DNA of 64,000 nt from NCBI GenBank assembly GCA_026393475.1, contig JAPLAA010000009.1:62001-126000 (forward strand), given 5' to 3'. The translations under genes and the position numbers were made by a program. This DNA is from Actinomycetota bacterium. GTDB taxonomy: Bacteria > Actinomycetota > Acidimicrobiia > Acidimicrobiales > Ilumatobacteraceae. A model generated the notes under the pieces. It saw only the letters and a program-made list of their open reading frames with translations. It made no database searches and was not told the origin of the DNA. How positions within the stretch are numbered: the stretch's first letter is position 1; the number at the start of each line of letters is the position of its first letter. Positions 16,234-24,134 of this stretch are shown here, in pieces.

Positions 16234-17718
16234 ATGTCCAGCACCACCCTGCACATGAACACCGTCGCCGGTGTGGAGGTGTCGGGCGACCACTGGATCG
16301 GCGGTCGACGGGTGGCGTCGCCGGAACGGTTCGACGACGTCTCCCCGATCGACGAGCAGGTGATCGCGTCGATCTCGCGCGGCGGTCCCGCCGAGGCGGC
16401 GGCCGCGGTCGCGGCGGCGAAGGCGGCGTTCCCTGCCTGGGCGGCGACGCCGCCGGCCGAACGGGCGCGTCTGCTGCACCGCATCGCCGATCTCGTGGAG
16501 GAGCGCCTCGAGCAGCTGGCGATCGTCGAGACCACCGACAACGGGGCGCTGCTGCGCAGCCACCTCCGCGGCGTGATGCCCCGCGTGGCGCACAACTTCC
16601 GGTTCTTCGCCGACTACCTCGTGAACGACCTGCACCACCCCGAGTTCGAGACGCGTGGCCACCGCAACCACGTCAGCTGGGACCCGAGCGGCGTGGCGGT
16701 GCTCATCACGCCATGGAACGCACCGCTCATGCTCGCCACCTGGAAGATCGCGCCCGCGCTCGCCTCGGGCTGCACGGTCGTGTTGAAGCCGGCCGAGTGG
16801 ACGCCGCTCACCGCGTCGTTGCTGGCCGACATCACTGCCGACGCCGGGTTGCCCGCCGGCGTGTTCAACGTGGTGCAGGGCTACGGCGAGGAGGTGGGCG
16901 ACGCGCTGACCGGCGACCCCGACGTCAGCCGGATCAGCTTCACGGGTTCCGTGCCGACGGCCCGCCTCATCGCCCGGTCGGCCGCGGCCAACCTCACCCC
17001 GTGCAGTTTCGAGCTCGGCGGGAAGAGCCCGATGATCGTGTTCGCCGATGCCGACATGGACTCGGCGGTCGCGAACGCGGTCGAGCAGTACGACAACGCC
17101 GGCCAGGTGTGCCTCGCGGGCGTGCGCCTGCTCGTGCAGGACTCGATCCGCGACGAGTTCCTCGCCCGCTTCGTCGAACGCGCCTCCTCGCTGCGCCAGG
17201 GCGATCCGCGCGACCTCACCACCGACATCGGCCCCAACGTGAGCCGCGAACACGTCGACCGCATCGACGGCTTCGTGCAGCGCGCCATCGCCGACGGCGC
17301 CCGGGCGGTCATCGGCGGCGGCCCCGACGTCGACCTCGGTGGCCTCTTCTATCGGCCCACCCTGTTCGTCGACGCGCAGCCGGGCTCGGAGATCCTCACC
17401 GAGGAGGTGTTCGGACCGGTGCTCACGCTGCAGACCTTCTCCACCGAGGAGGAGGCGGTGGCGATGGCCAACGGCACCGAGTTCGGCCTCGCGGGCGTGC
17501 TGTTCACCGGCGACCCCGATCGCGCCGAGCGGGTGGGGGCACAGCTCGTCGCGGGCACGCTCTGGGTGAACTGCTTCTTCGTGCGCGACCTGCGCGCCCC
17601 GTTCGGTGGCAGCCGACACAGCGGCGTCGGTCGCGAGGGCGGCACCTGGAGCTTCGACTTCTACTGCGACGTGAAGAACACCTGCACCAATCAAGATCGG
17701 TGGACGACGGGCCGATGA
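16234..17718 (+). CDS. hpaE: 5-carboxymethyl-2-hydroxymuconate semialdehyde dehydrogenase (HpaE/HpcC-like)
   Basis: A 494-aa ALDH. The general base is in FELGGKSP (about residue 258) and the nucleophile in GQVCLAG (about 291). The C-terminal segment WVNCFFVRDLRAPFGG, followed by GVGREGG and SFDFYCDVKNTC, is the hallmark of HpaE/HpcC rather than general ALDHs. It oxidises the aldehyde from homoprotocatechuate ring cleavage with NAD+. AGGAGG lies 6 nt before the ATG. It is divergent from marR. The later pathway steps (isomerase, hydratase, aldolase) are not in the window apart from the FAH gene. Confidence 0.9.
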   Translation: MSSTTLHMNTVAGVEVSGDHWIGGRRVASPERFDDVSPIDEQVIASISRGGPAEAAAAVAAAKAAFPAWAATPPAERARLLHRIADLVEERLEQLAIVETTDNGALLRSHLRGVMPRVAHNFRFFADYLVNDLHHPEFETRGHRNHVSWDPSGVAVLITPWNAPLMLATWKIAPALASGCTVVLKPAEWTPLTASLLADITADAGLPAGVFNVVQGYGEEVGDALTGDPDVSRISFTGSVPTARLIARSAAANLTPCSFELGGKSPMIVFADADMDSAVANAVEQYDNAGQVCLAGVRLLVQDSIRDEFLARFVERASSLRQGDPRDLTTDIGPNVSREHVDRIDGFVQRAIADGARAVIGGGPDVDLGGLFYRPTLFVDAQPGSEILTEEVFGPVLTLQTFSTEEEAVAMANGTEFGLAGVLFTGDPDRAERVGAQLVAGTLWVNCFFVRDLRAPFGGSRHSGVGREGGTWSFDFYCDVKNTCTNQDRWTTGR

Positions 17719-18088
17719 TGTCTCCGGTCGCAGCGCGTGCGGGGGACATCCTCCGGGCGGCTGCGGTGCCTTGCTACGGTGTGCCCGCCGATCGGGCGTG
17801 GCCGGGCGCGACCCTGTTTGACCGGTCGCGACCAGGTTCGCGCGGTGCCGCGGACGCCGTTCCGGGCGGTACCCGGGTGGCACGGAAGTCGGTGCGAGGT
17901 GACGGCAGCGCGGCGGAAGCGCTGCTCATCGGCCGTTTTCGTCATTCCGCGACGGGGCTTGGCGTTGTGAATTCCGCCCGATAGCATGGCTCCTCGGCCC
18001 AGTCAGGCTTGCGCGTGCGCCAGCGACGACCGGGTGTCGAGATCTCTCGAGAAGTCCTGCCCGCCCTGCCAGTTGTGAGGAGCCCCCT
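17719..18088. other. 370-bp gene-free stretch before the infA operon
   Basis: No convincing gene was seen. An imperfect inverted repeat (17806-17816 with 17833-17843, one mismatch) with no U tract may terminate the dehydrogenase transcript. The ribosomal promoter (17959-17987) and a leader of roughly 95 nt follow. Short open frames here have no homology signal or ribosome-binding site. Confidence 0.6.
17959..17987 (+). promoter_or_regulatory. Promoter of the infA-rplQ operon
   Basis: A -35 TTGGCG (17959-17964) and a -10 TAGCAT (17982-17987) are separated by exactly 17 nt. This is the best sigma-70-type match in the stretch before infA. Confidence 0.6.
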
Positions 18089-18313
18089 CTGCCCAAGCCG
18101 AAAGACGACGCCATCGTGCTCGAGGGCACGATCATCGAGTCCCTGCCGAACGCGATGTTCCGAGTTGAACTCGAGAACGGCCACAAGGTGCTGGCGCACA
18201 TCAGCGGCAAGATGCGGATGCACTACATCCGCATCCTTCCTGGCGACAAGGTCCAGGTAGAGCTCACCCCGTACGACCTCACCCGCGGTCGTATCACCTA
18301 TCGATACAAGTAA
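18089..18313 (+). CDS. infA: Translation initiation factor IF-1 (CTG start)
   Basis: A 74-aa OB-fold protein that binds the 30S A site. The core [16 protein letters not shown], then [16 protein letters not shown] and [11 protein letters not shown] are standard IF-1. The family needs about 8-10 residues before the first beta strand. The only codon that supplies them is CTG at 18089 (giving [13 protein letters not shown]), which follows GAGGAG by 6 nt. No in-frame ATG, GTG or TTG exists upstream for over 50 nt. The GTG at 18116 would remove the conserved N-terminus. It heads the ribosomal operon. Confidence 0.9.
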   Translation: MPKPKDDAIVLEGTIIESLPNAMFRVELENGHKVLAHISGKMRMHYIRILPGDKVQVELTPYDLTRGRITYRYK

Positions 18314-18329
18314 GAAAGCACCGGTCACC

Positions 18330-18443
18330 ATGAAGGTCCGTCCGAGCGTGAAGAAAATCTGCGAGAAGTGCAAGGTCATCCGCCGGCACGGCAACGTCCG
18401 CGTGATCTGCGAGAACCCGCGTCACAAGCAGCGTCAAGGCTGA
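18330..18443 (+). CDS. rpmJ: 50S ribosomal protein L36
   Basis: A 37-aa zinc-ribbon protein, [20 protein letters not shown] at the start and [11 protein letters not shown] at the end. The C-x2-C...C-x4-H ligands are intact, so this is the zinc-binding form. It lies 16 bp after infA and 13 bp before rpsM. Confidence 0.95.
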   Translation: MKVRPSVKKICEKCKVIRRHGNVRVICENPRHKQRQG

Positions 18444-18456
18444 GGAAGCAAGCACC

Positions 18457-18837
18457 ATGGCACGTATTTCCGGCGTCGACATCCCCCGCGAGAAGCGGTT
18501 GGAGATCTCGCTCACCTACATCTTCGGCATCGGTAAGCCGACGGCCCAGAAGATCTGCGCGGACACGGGTCTCGACCCGAACCAGCGCGTCCGCAACCTC
18601 ACCGAGGACGAGGTGAACAAGATCCGCGTGTGGGTGGACGAGCACATCACCGTCGAAGGTGACCTCCGCCGCGAAGTCGCGCAGGACATCAAGCGCAAGA
18701 TCGAGATCGGGTGCCTCCAGGGCGTCCGCCACCGCAAGGGCCTGCCGGTCCGCGGTCAGCGCACCCACACCAACGCTCGTACCCGCAAGGGACCGAAGAA
18801 GACCGTCGCCAACAAGAAGAAGGCCGTGAGGAAGTAA
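18457..18837 (+). CDS. rpsM: 30S ribosomal protein S13
   Basis: A 126-aa S13 of the 30S head that contacts tRNA and L5. It starts [20 protein letters not shown] and ends in the basic tail [18 protein letters not shown]. The helix-hairpin and GLPVRGQRT motif are intact. The length is usual. It is followed 2 bp later by rpsK. Confidence 0.97.
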   Translation: MARISGVDIPREKRLEISLTYIFGIGKPTAQKICADTGLDPNQRVRNLTEDEVNKIRVWVDEHITVEGDLRREVAQDIKRKIEIGCLQGVRHRKGLPVRGQRTHTNARTRKGPKKTVANKKKAVRK

Positions 18838-18839
18838 CG

Positions 18840-19238
18840 ATGGCTAAGCCGAAGCCGGGCGGTCGCCGCCCCCGCAAGCGCGAGCGCAAGAACGTCACCA
18901 ACGGTGTCGTCCACATCAAGAGCTCGTTCAACAACACCATCGTCTCGATCACCGACACCGAGGGCAACGTCATCTCGTGGGCGTCGTCGGGTGGCGTCGG
19001 GTTCAAGGGGTCGCGCAAGAGCACCCCGTTCGCCGCGCAGATGGCAGCCGAGAAGGCAGCCCGCGCCGCGATCGAGCACGGCTTGCGCCGTGTCGAAGTC
19101 CAGGTGAAGGGCCCGGGTTCGGGCCGCGACACCGCAGTTCGCAGCATCCAGAACACCGGCATCGAGGTGACCTCCATCAAGGACGTCACGCCCGTGCCGC
19201 ACAAAGGTTGCCGTCAGCCGAAGCGTCGGAGGACCTGA
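18840..19238 (+). CDS. rpsK: 30S ribosomal protein S11
   Basis: A 132-aa S11 of the 30S platform. Hallmarks are [35 protein letters not shown] and the C-terminal [12 protein letters not shown]. The frame extends upstream inside rpsM, but the conserved N-terminal [10 protein letters not shown] begins at the ATG at 18840. Confidence 0.97.
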   Translation: MAKPKPGGRRPRKRERKNVTNGVVHIKSSFNNTIVSITDTEGNVISWASSGGVGFKGSRKSTPFAAQMAAEKAARAAIEHGLRRVEVQVKGPGSGRDTAVRSIQNTGIEVTSIKDVTPVPHKGCRQPKRRRT

Positions 19239-19244
19239 TCCGCC

Positions 19245-19862
19245 ATGGCACGTTACACAGGACCCAAGGTGCGCATCTCGCGTCGCCTCGGCACCAACAT
19301 CTTCGAGAACGAAAAGGGCCGCAAGGCCCTCGAGCGTCGCCCCTTCCCCCCGGGTCAGCACGGTCGTACCCGCCGCCGCAACGCCGGCAGCGAGTACCTC
19401 GCGCAGCTCCAGGAGAAGCAGAAGGCCAAGTACATCTACGGCGTGCTCGAGCGGCAGTTCCGTCGCACGTACGAAGAGGCCAACCGCCTCCAGGGCCCCA
19501 CCGGCGAGAACCTGCTCCGCCTGCTCGAGCAGCGCCTCGACAACGTCGTGTTCCGCGCCGGCTGGGCCAGCACCCGTCCGCAGGCCCGTCAGTTCGTGAA
19601 CCACGGTCTGATCCACGTCAACGGCAAGCGGGTCGACATCGCGTCCTACCGCGTCCGCAAGGGCGACGTCGTGACGCTGCCCCCGAAGACGCAGGCGATG
19701 ATCGTCGTCCAGCACAACCTCGACACCCTCGACCGCCGCGTCGTCGGCTGGCTCGAGACCGGTGACGGCGGCAAGCAGGTCACCGTGCGCGAACTCCCGC
19801 AGCGTGAGCACATCGACGTGCCCGTGCGCGAGTCGCTCATCGTCGAGCTCTACTCGAAGTAA
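19245..19862 (+). CDS. rpsD: 30S ribosomal protein S4
   Basis: A 205-aa primary 16S-binding protein. It has the S4 N-terminal domain, then the S4 RNA-binding fold (LEQRLDNVVFRAGWASTRPQ, HVNGKRVDIASYRV). The N-terminal region has no Cys, so this is the zinc-free (C-) form, while L36 here is the zinc form. It lies 6 bp after rpsK. Confidence 0.97.
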   Translation: MARYTGPKVRISRRLGTNIFENEKGRKALERRPFPPGQHGRTRRRNAGSEYLAQLQEKQKAKYIYGVLERQFRRTYEEANRLQGPTGENLLRLLEQRLDNVVFRAGWASTRPQARQFVNHGLIHVNGKRVDIASYRVRKGDVVTLPPKTQAMIVVQHNLDTLDRRVVGWLETGDGGKQVTVRELPQREHIDVPVRESLIVELYSK

Positions 19863-19873
19863 CACCTCGCTCC

Positions 19874-19899
19874 GTGGAGCCGCCCACGGGCGGCTCCAC
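19874..19899 (+). terminator. Strong hairpin between rpsD and rpoA (attenuator or processing site)
   Basis: GTGGAGCCGCCC (19874-19885) pairs perfectly with GGGCGGCTCCAC (19888-19899). No U tract follows, and rpoA begins 74 bp later. Partial termination, transcript processing or a 3' end before a separate rpoA promoter (TACCGT near 19920) are all possible. Confidence 0.6.
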
Positions 19900-19973
19900 C
19901 AGCTCAGCCAGCGCACCGCGTACCGTCAAGTTCAGACCAGAGAACGACCAGAGAGAGAACGAGGCGTCCTTCC

Positions 19974-20906
19974 ATGCTCGTCATCCAGCGCCCCACCGTC
20001 GAATCCATCGGCGAGGAGGAGAACAACCGCCAGCGTTTCGCCGTCGGCCCGCTCGAGCCCGGCTTCGGCCACACCATCGGCAACTCGCTGCGCCGCGTGC
20101 TGCTCTCCAGCATCCCCGGTGCGGCCATCACGGCCGTGCGCTTCGACGACGCCCTGCACGAGTTCGACACCATCCCCGGCATCTCCGAGGACGTCACCGA
20201 CATCATCTTGAACGTCAAGGACGTCGTGCTCACGAGCACGAGCGACGAGGACATCATCGTCCGCCTCGACGTCCGTGGCCCCGCCACGATCACCGCTGCC
20301 GACATCAAGTGCCCCAGCGAGATCGAGATCCTCAACCCGAACCAGCACCTCGCGACGCTGAACGCCAAGGCCCGCCTCGCCGTCGACCTCACCGTCGGCC
20401 GTGGCCGCGGGTACCTGTCGAGCGACCGCGATGCGCAGAACCGCACGATCGGCGTCATCCCGGTCGACGCGATCTTCTCGCCCGTCCGCCGCGTGATGTT
20501 CACGGTGGAGCCCACCCGTGTCGAGCAGAGCACCAACTACGACCGCCTCGTGCTCGACATCGAGACCGACGGTTCGATCACCCCGCGCGACGCCCTCGCC
20601 TCGGCCGGCGCCACGCTGCGCTCGCTCGTCGACCTCGTCGCCAGCCTGAGCGACGAGCCGCAGGGCCTCGAGCTCGGTGAAGTGGCCAGCATCGCTGCCA
20701 CCTCGCCCGACCTCGACCTCCCGATCGAGGACCTCGACCTGTCGGAGCGTCCCCGCAACTGCCTCAAGCGGGCACAGATCAACTCGGTCGGCGAACTGCT
20801 CACCAAGACCGAGGACGACCTGCTCAACATCACGAACTTCGGCCAGAAGAGCCTCGACGAGGTCAAGCAGAAGCTCGACGAGCGCGGCCTCAGCCTCCGG
20901 GGCTGA
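19974..20906 (+). CDS. rpoA: DNA-directed RNA polymerase alpha subunit
   Basis: A 310-aa alpha subunit. The N-terminal assembly domain has FAVGPLEPGFGHTIGNSLRR and LSSIPGAAI. A linker leads to the C-terminal domain with LDLSERPRNCLKRAQINSVG and NFGQKSLDEVKQKL, which contacts UP elements and activators. Shine-Dalgarno pairing is weak. It is separated from rpsD by the hairpin and about 110 bp. Confidence 0.97.
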   Translation: MLVIQRPTVESIGEEENNRQRFAVGPLEPGFGHTIGNSLRRVLLSSIPGAAITAVRFDDALHEFDTIPGISEDVTDIILNVKDVVLTSTSDEDIIVRLDVRGPATITAADIKCPSEIEILNPNQHLATLNAKARLAVDLTVGRGRGYLSSDRDAQNRTIGVIPVDAIFSPVRRVMFTVEPTRVEQSTNYDRLVLDIETDGSITPRDALASAGATLRSLVDLVASLSDEPQGLELGEVASIAATSPDLDLPIEDLDLSERPRNCLKRAQINSVGELLTKTEDDLLNITNFGQKSLDEVKQKLDERGLSLRG

Positions 20907-20966
20907 GCGCAGCTCACCCGATCAACACCAGCGATACCAGCGAACGTTCACAGGAACTGAATCACC

Positions 20967-21338
20967 ATGCCGGCAACACCCCGCAAAGCACGCAACTTCG
21001 GCCACAGCGCCGCCCACCAGCGCCTGATGATGGCCAACCTCGCCGCGTCGCTGTTCGCCGCCGAGGGCATCGTCACCACCGAGGCCAAGGCCAAGGCGCT
21101 GCGCCCGATCGCCGAAAAGCTGATCACCAAGGCCAAGAAGGCCCAGGAGGGTGAGCCGATGCGCATCCACCGCATCCGCCAGATCCAGGGCTACCTGGGC
21201 GACAAGGAGATGACGGCCAAGCTCGTCGGCGACGTCGCCCCGCGCTACATGGACCGCAACGGTGGCTACCTGCGGATCCTGAAGCTCGGCCCGCGCCAGG
21301 GCGACAACGCCCAGATGGCTCGCATCGAACTCGTCTGA
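20967..21338 (+). CDS. rplQ: 50S ribosomal protein L17
   Basis: A 123-aa L17 lining the exit tunnel area. The HSAAHQRLMMANLAASLF and VTTEAKAKALRPIAEKLIT motifs are typical. It lies 60 bp after rpoA and ends the operon before a strong terminator. Confidence 0.96.
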   Translation: MPATPRKARNFGHSAAHQRLMMANLAASLFAAEGIVTTEAKAKALRPIAEKLITKAKKAQEGEPMRIHRIRQIQGYLGDKEMTAKLVGDVAPRYMDRNGGYLRILKLGPRQGDNAQMARIELV

Positions 21339-21463
21339 ATCGATCCGACGGTCGATCTGGCGGTGACCGGAGTGTGCTGTGACCGCACCTGACGGTCAGC
21401 CGGTCGAGACCGGCGTAGCGCGTCCGCCCAGCAGCGATCGCGAGCGCCACCCATGAATCTGTC

Positions 21464-21490
21464 CGAGCCCGCCGCACCGCGGCGGGCTCG
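21464..21490 (+). terminator. Terminator after rplQ
   Basis: CGAGCCCGCCGC (21464-21475) and GCGGCGGGCTCG (21479-21490) form a perfect 12-bp stem with a 3-nt loop. TGTCGTTCTC follows. It lies 126 bp after rplQ and 24 bp before truA. Confidence 0.75.
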
Positions 21491-21514
21491 TGTCGTTCTC
21501 GGAGCGAGCGACCG

Positions 21515-22435
21515 ATGACCTCCGAGGCTGCCTGGGGCGGCTCGCGCGGCGCCGATCGTGGCGGGGCGCCGCCGACGACCGGTCAGCTCCCCTTCGACGT
21601 GCCGGTCGTGCCGGTCGTGCCGGTCGTGCCGGTCGCGGCGCCCACCGGTGCCGCCACGCCACCGCCCGCGCTCCGACGCGCCCGTCTGATCGTCGCCTAC
21701 GACGGGGCGCCGTTCCACGGCTTTGCCGAGGCGGCCGATCAACGCACCGTCATGGGCGACCTGCGCGCGGCGCTCGAGCGGATCGCACAGATGTCGACGG
21801 AGCCCGTCGGCGCCGGACGTACCGACGCCGGCGTGCATGCCTGGGGCCAGGTCGTCAGCGTCGATCTGCCGGCCACGATCGAGATCGATCGGTTGGCGCA
21901 CCGGCTCACCCGCATGTGTGGTCCGTCGATCGTGGTGCGTTCGGCCGACTGGTGCAGCGATCCCGAGTTCAGCGCACGGTTCTCCGCCACGTACCGCCAT
22001 TACCGCTATCACGTCCTGAACGCCCCCTCACCGGTGCCGGCCCTCGCCGCGACCACCTGGCACGTGGCCGCACCGCTCGAGCTGTGGGCGATGCAGTTGG
22101 CGTGCGACCCCATCATCGGCGAACACGATTTCGGTTCGTTCTGCCGGTTGCCCAAGGTCCGCGCCGACCAGCCGGTGCCGTCGCTGCGCCGCCGTGTGCA
22201 CCTCGCCCAGTGGCGTGAGGTCGACAGCGACTACGGGCCGCTGCTGCGTTTCGAGATCCGCGCCAACGCGTTCTGCCACCAGATGGTGCGATCACTGGTC
22301 GGCACGATGGTCGACGTCGGCGCCGGCAAGTTCCACGCCGGCGAGATGCGCAGCATCCTGCTCCGGCAAGAACGCGTGGCCGCGGGCCAGGTCGCCCCGC
22401 CACAGGGTCTCACCCTGTGGGAGGTCGGCTACTGA
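21515..22435 (+). CDS. truA: tRNA pseudouridine(38-40) synthase
   Basis: A 306-aa TruA. The catalytic Asp is in GAGRTDAGVHAWGQ (about residue 100), with YDGAPFHGFAEA before it and FCHQMVRSLVGTMVDVG near the end. An N-terminal extension of about 50 residues, rich in Pro and Val, is unusual for the family. It includes VPVVPVVPVVPV encoded by four GTGCCGGTC copies. A later start inside the extension is possible, but no internal Met or good ribosome-binding site precedes the core. Confidence 0.92.
   Translation: MTSEAAWGGSRGADRGGAPPTTGQLPFDVPVVPVVPVVPVAAPTGAATPPPALRRARLIVAYDGAPFHGFAEAADQRTVMGDLRAALERIAQMSTEPVGAGRTDAGVHAWGQVVSVDLPATIEIDRLAHRLTRMCGPSIVVRSADWCSDPEFSARFSATYRHYRYHVLNAPSPVPALAATTWHVAAPLELWAMQLACDPIIGEHDFGSFCRLPKVRADQPVPSLRRRVHLAQWREVDSDYGPLLRFEIRANAFCHQMVRSLVGTMVDVGAGKFHAGEMRSILLRQERVAAGQVAPPQGLTLWEVGY
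21599..21634 (+). repeat. 9-bp coding repeat in truA, 4 copies
   Basis: GTGCCGGTC is repeated exactly four times and keeps the frame. It encodes the VPV units of the TruA N-terminal extension. Confidence 0.9.
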
Positions 22436-22620
22436 TCGTCGGCGTCCGAGTCCATCTCCAGGTCCAGCTCGGACTCGGCGTGCAGATGGTGACGAATGCC
22501 GATCCCGTTCCGGCCGAACGTCGTCGCCATCCACATCAGGCCGACGACGGTGAACGCCGCGACCGCCACCACGAGGGTCACCGTCGACTCGGCGAACTCG
22601 ACCCCGTTCGTCGCCGCCAT
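22429..22620 (-). CDS. Small single-pass membrane protein, unknown
   Basis: A 63-aa frame starting MAATNGVEFAESTVTLVVAV has one clear membrane span (about residues 13-36) and an acidic tail rich in His, Glu and Asp. It overlaps the truA 3' end by 7 nt on the opposite strand. No ribosome-binding site is obvious; a GTG one codon earlier (22623) could also serve. The hydrophobic profile supports it being real, but it is not recognised. Confidence 0.45.
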   Translation of the reverse strand: MAATNGVEFAESTVTLVVAVAAFTVVGLMWMATTFGRNGIGIRHHLHAESELDLEMDSDADDQ

Positions 22621-22757
22621 CACGACTGCACCGCGGCGGTACCACCGATTGCGGACATGTCCGTCTCCTCACGTGCTGCGCTGCTGCGCGGTCCCGCCGA
22701 CTGCGCAGACGAACATGCTCGCGCGTGGGATCCCCCCGGTGCGAGGTCGGATCCGGG

Positions 22758-23939
22758 TCAGGCGCCCCGGACGGTGAGCAGGTACGGGCCGATGGTCGTG
22801 GCGAGCTCGACCATCCGGGCCGGCTGCGAGGTGAACGTCGCCACGTAGGCGCGGCTCGAGGTGACCGTCATCGCCTGGACGAACGCGAGCGGCTGGCCGC
22901 CGCCGACCGATCCCGACCACGTGATCACGTGAACCTCGACCCCGTCGGCGCCGGCGAACCGCCGTTCGTCGACGATCGCCACATCGGCGGCCGACGTGGA
23001 GATGAAGCCCTTCGCGGCCACGACGTAGTCGTCGAGGGTCATCGGCCCGGGCAGATCCTCGAGCGTGACGTTCACGTTGTCGGCGAAGCCGTCGGTGCCC
23101 GTGCCGGTGAACCAGCCGATGAAGTCCTCCGACTGGCTGAACTCCCACGCGGGGTCGACGGCGATCGACCAGCCGGCAGGATCGGTGTAGGGCACAGCAC
23201 CGGCAGGCGCCGGCGGGGCCGGCAACACGGGGAGCAACGGCGCCGGTGTGGACTGTTCGGGCGGCGTGGTCGGTGCCACGGTGGGCAGGACCACCGCCGG
23301 ACCCGTGGATGCGGGTGCCGGTGTGGGTTCGGGCGGCGTCGTGCTGGCGGCGGCGGTGTCGGCCGGCTCGTCAGCCGCGGTCGTCGCCGCGGCATCCGAC
23401 CGATCGCTGTTGTCGTCGCCGTCGTCGCCACCGGTGATCCAGAGCACCGCACCGGCGCCGATCGCCAGCGCGACGACCGCGCCGATGATGGCCGGCAGAC
23501 GCGAGCGCGACGAGGTGGCGGGGTCGGGCAGCGGCGGGGCTCCCGGTGCGGGCGCGGACGAGCCGGCGATGGGCGTACCGGCGGGCGTGAACGGCGGCAT
23601 CGGCGTGGCGGCCGCGCTCGGGATGGCGGTTGCCGGCGCTGTGGTCGCCGCACCCGGCGTGGGCGCCCAGGTCGACGCGGGCATCGGCGGGATCGGCTGG
23701 ATCGGGGGCATCGGCGGCGCGACCGTGTCGGCGGCGGGTGGGGCGACCGGCGATGGCGGGGTGGCCGCTGGGGTGGCGGGCTTCGGTGCCCGTGGATCGG
23801 GCAGGTACGGGCGGATCGGCGCGGCCTCGGCCGGCGCCTCGGACGCGGGTGAGTCCGTGGGGGCGCCCGAGGGCGGGGGGCCGGCCGGTGGCTGCCACGC
23901 CGGCGGCTGCCCGGGAGGCGGCGGGGGGAGGTCGGTCAT
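22758..23939 (-). CDS. Proline-rich membrane-anchored protein with an extracytoplasmic C-terminal domain
   Basis: A 393-aa protein. Residues 1-145 are extremely rich in Pro and Ala and presumably cytoplasmic. One membrane span follows (LPAIIGAVVALAIGAGAVLW). A Thr/Pro linker then leads to a folded domain of about 150 aa (DPAGWSIAVDPAWEFSQSE to GPYLLTV). That domain resembles LpqN/DUF1795-type surface domains, which is a pattern judgement only. The arrangement is like other actinobacterial cell-envelope proteins. It is divergent from the glycosyltransferase (195-bp gap). Confidence 0.75.
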   Translation of the reverse strand: MTDLPPPPPGQPPAWQPPAGPPPSGAPTDSPASEAPAEAAPIRPYLPDPRAPKPATPAATPPSPVAPPAADTVAPPMPPIQPIPPMPASTWAPTPGAATTAPATAIPSAAATPMPPFTPAGTPIAGSSAPAPGAPPLPDPATSSRSRLPAIIGAVVALAIGAGAVLWITGGDDGDDNSDRSDAAATTAADEPADTAAASTTPPEPTPAPASTGPAVVLPTVAPTTPPEQSTPAPLLPVLPAPPAPAGAVPYTDPAGWSIAVDPAWEFSQSEDFIGWFTGTGTDGFADNVNVTLEDLPGPMTLDDYVVAAKGFISTSAADVAIVDERRFAGADGVEVHVITWSGSVGGGQPLAFVQAMTVTSSRAYVATFTSQPARMVELATTIGPYLLTVRGA

Positions 23940-24071
23940 GCACTCGAAAATACCGGTCCGCCCCGACGGATCGCGGGATGTCGGACACGGAGCGTGACGA
24001 ATGCCGCACCTGGGCCGTGCGAAAGGTCCGTCTCCACGGCGACAGTCGCGTCGCGTCGCGGCAGACTGCCG

Positions 24072-24119
24072 ACGGGAGGGATGTCCCGTGTCCGGTGGTC
24101 GCCGGGCGCGTCGGCGCCC
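24072..24119 (+). promoter_or_regulatory. Two hairpins just before the glycosyltransferase ribosome-binding site
   Basis: ACGGGA (24072-24077) pairs with TCCCGT (24084-24089), and GGGCGC (24104-24109) pairs with GCGCCC (24114-24119). The second stem ends 1 nt before AAGGAGG, so folding could gate translation. No known riboswitch class is recognised. Confidence 0.35.
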
Positions 24120-24134
24120 GAAGGAGGCCCCGTC

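Noticed and set aside
17737..17970. Small open frames before infA
   Set aside because: No ribosome-binding site, no hydrophobic or domain signal, and they overlap the likely operon promoter.
18116..18118. GTG as the infA start
   Set aside because: It removes the conserved first strand region and has no ribosome-binding site, while CTG at 18089 has one.
22496..22777. Plus-strand frame of 93 residues after truA
   Set aside because: No start signal and Pro/Arg-rich composition; the opposite strand holds the better membrane-protein candidate.
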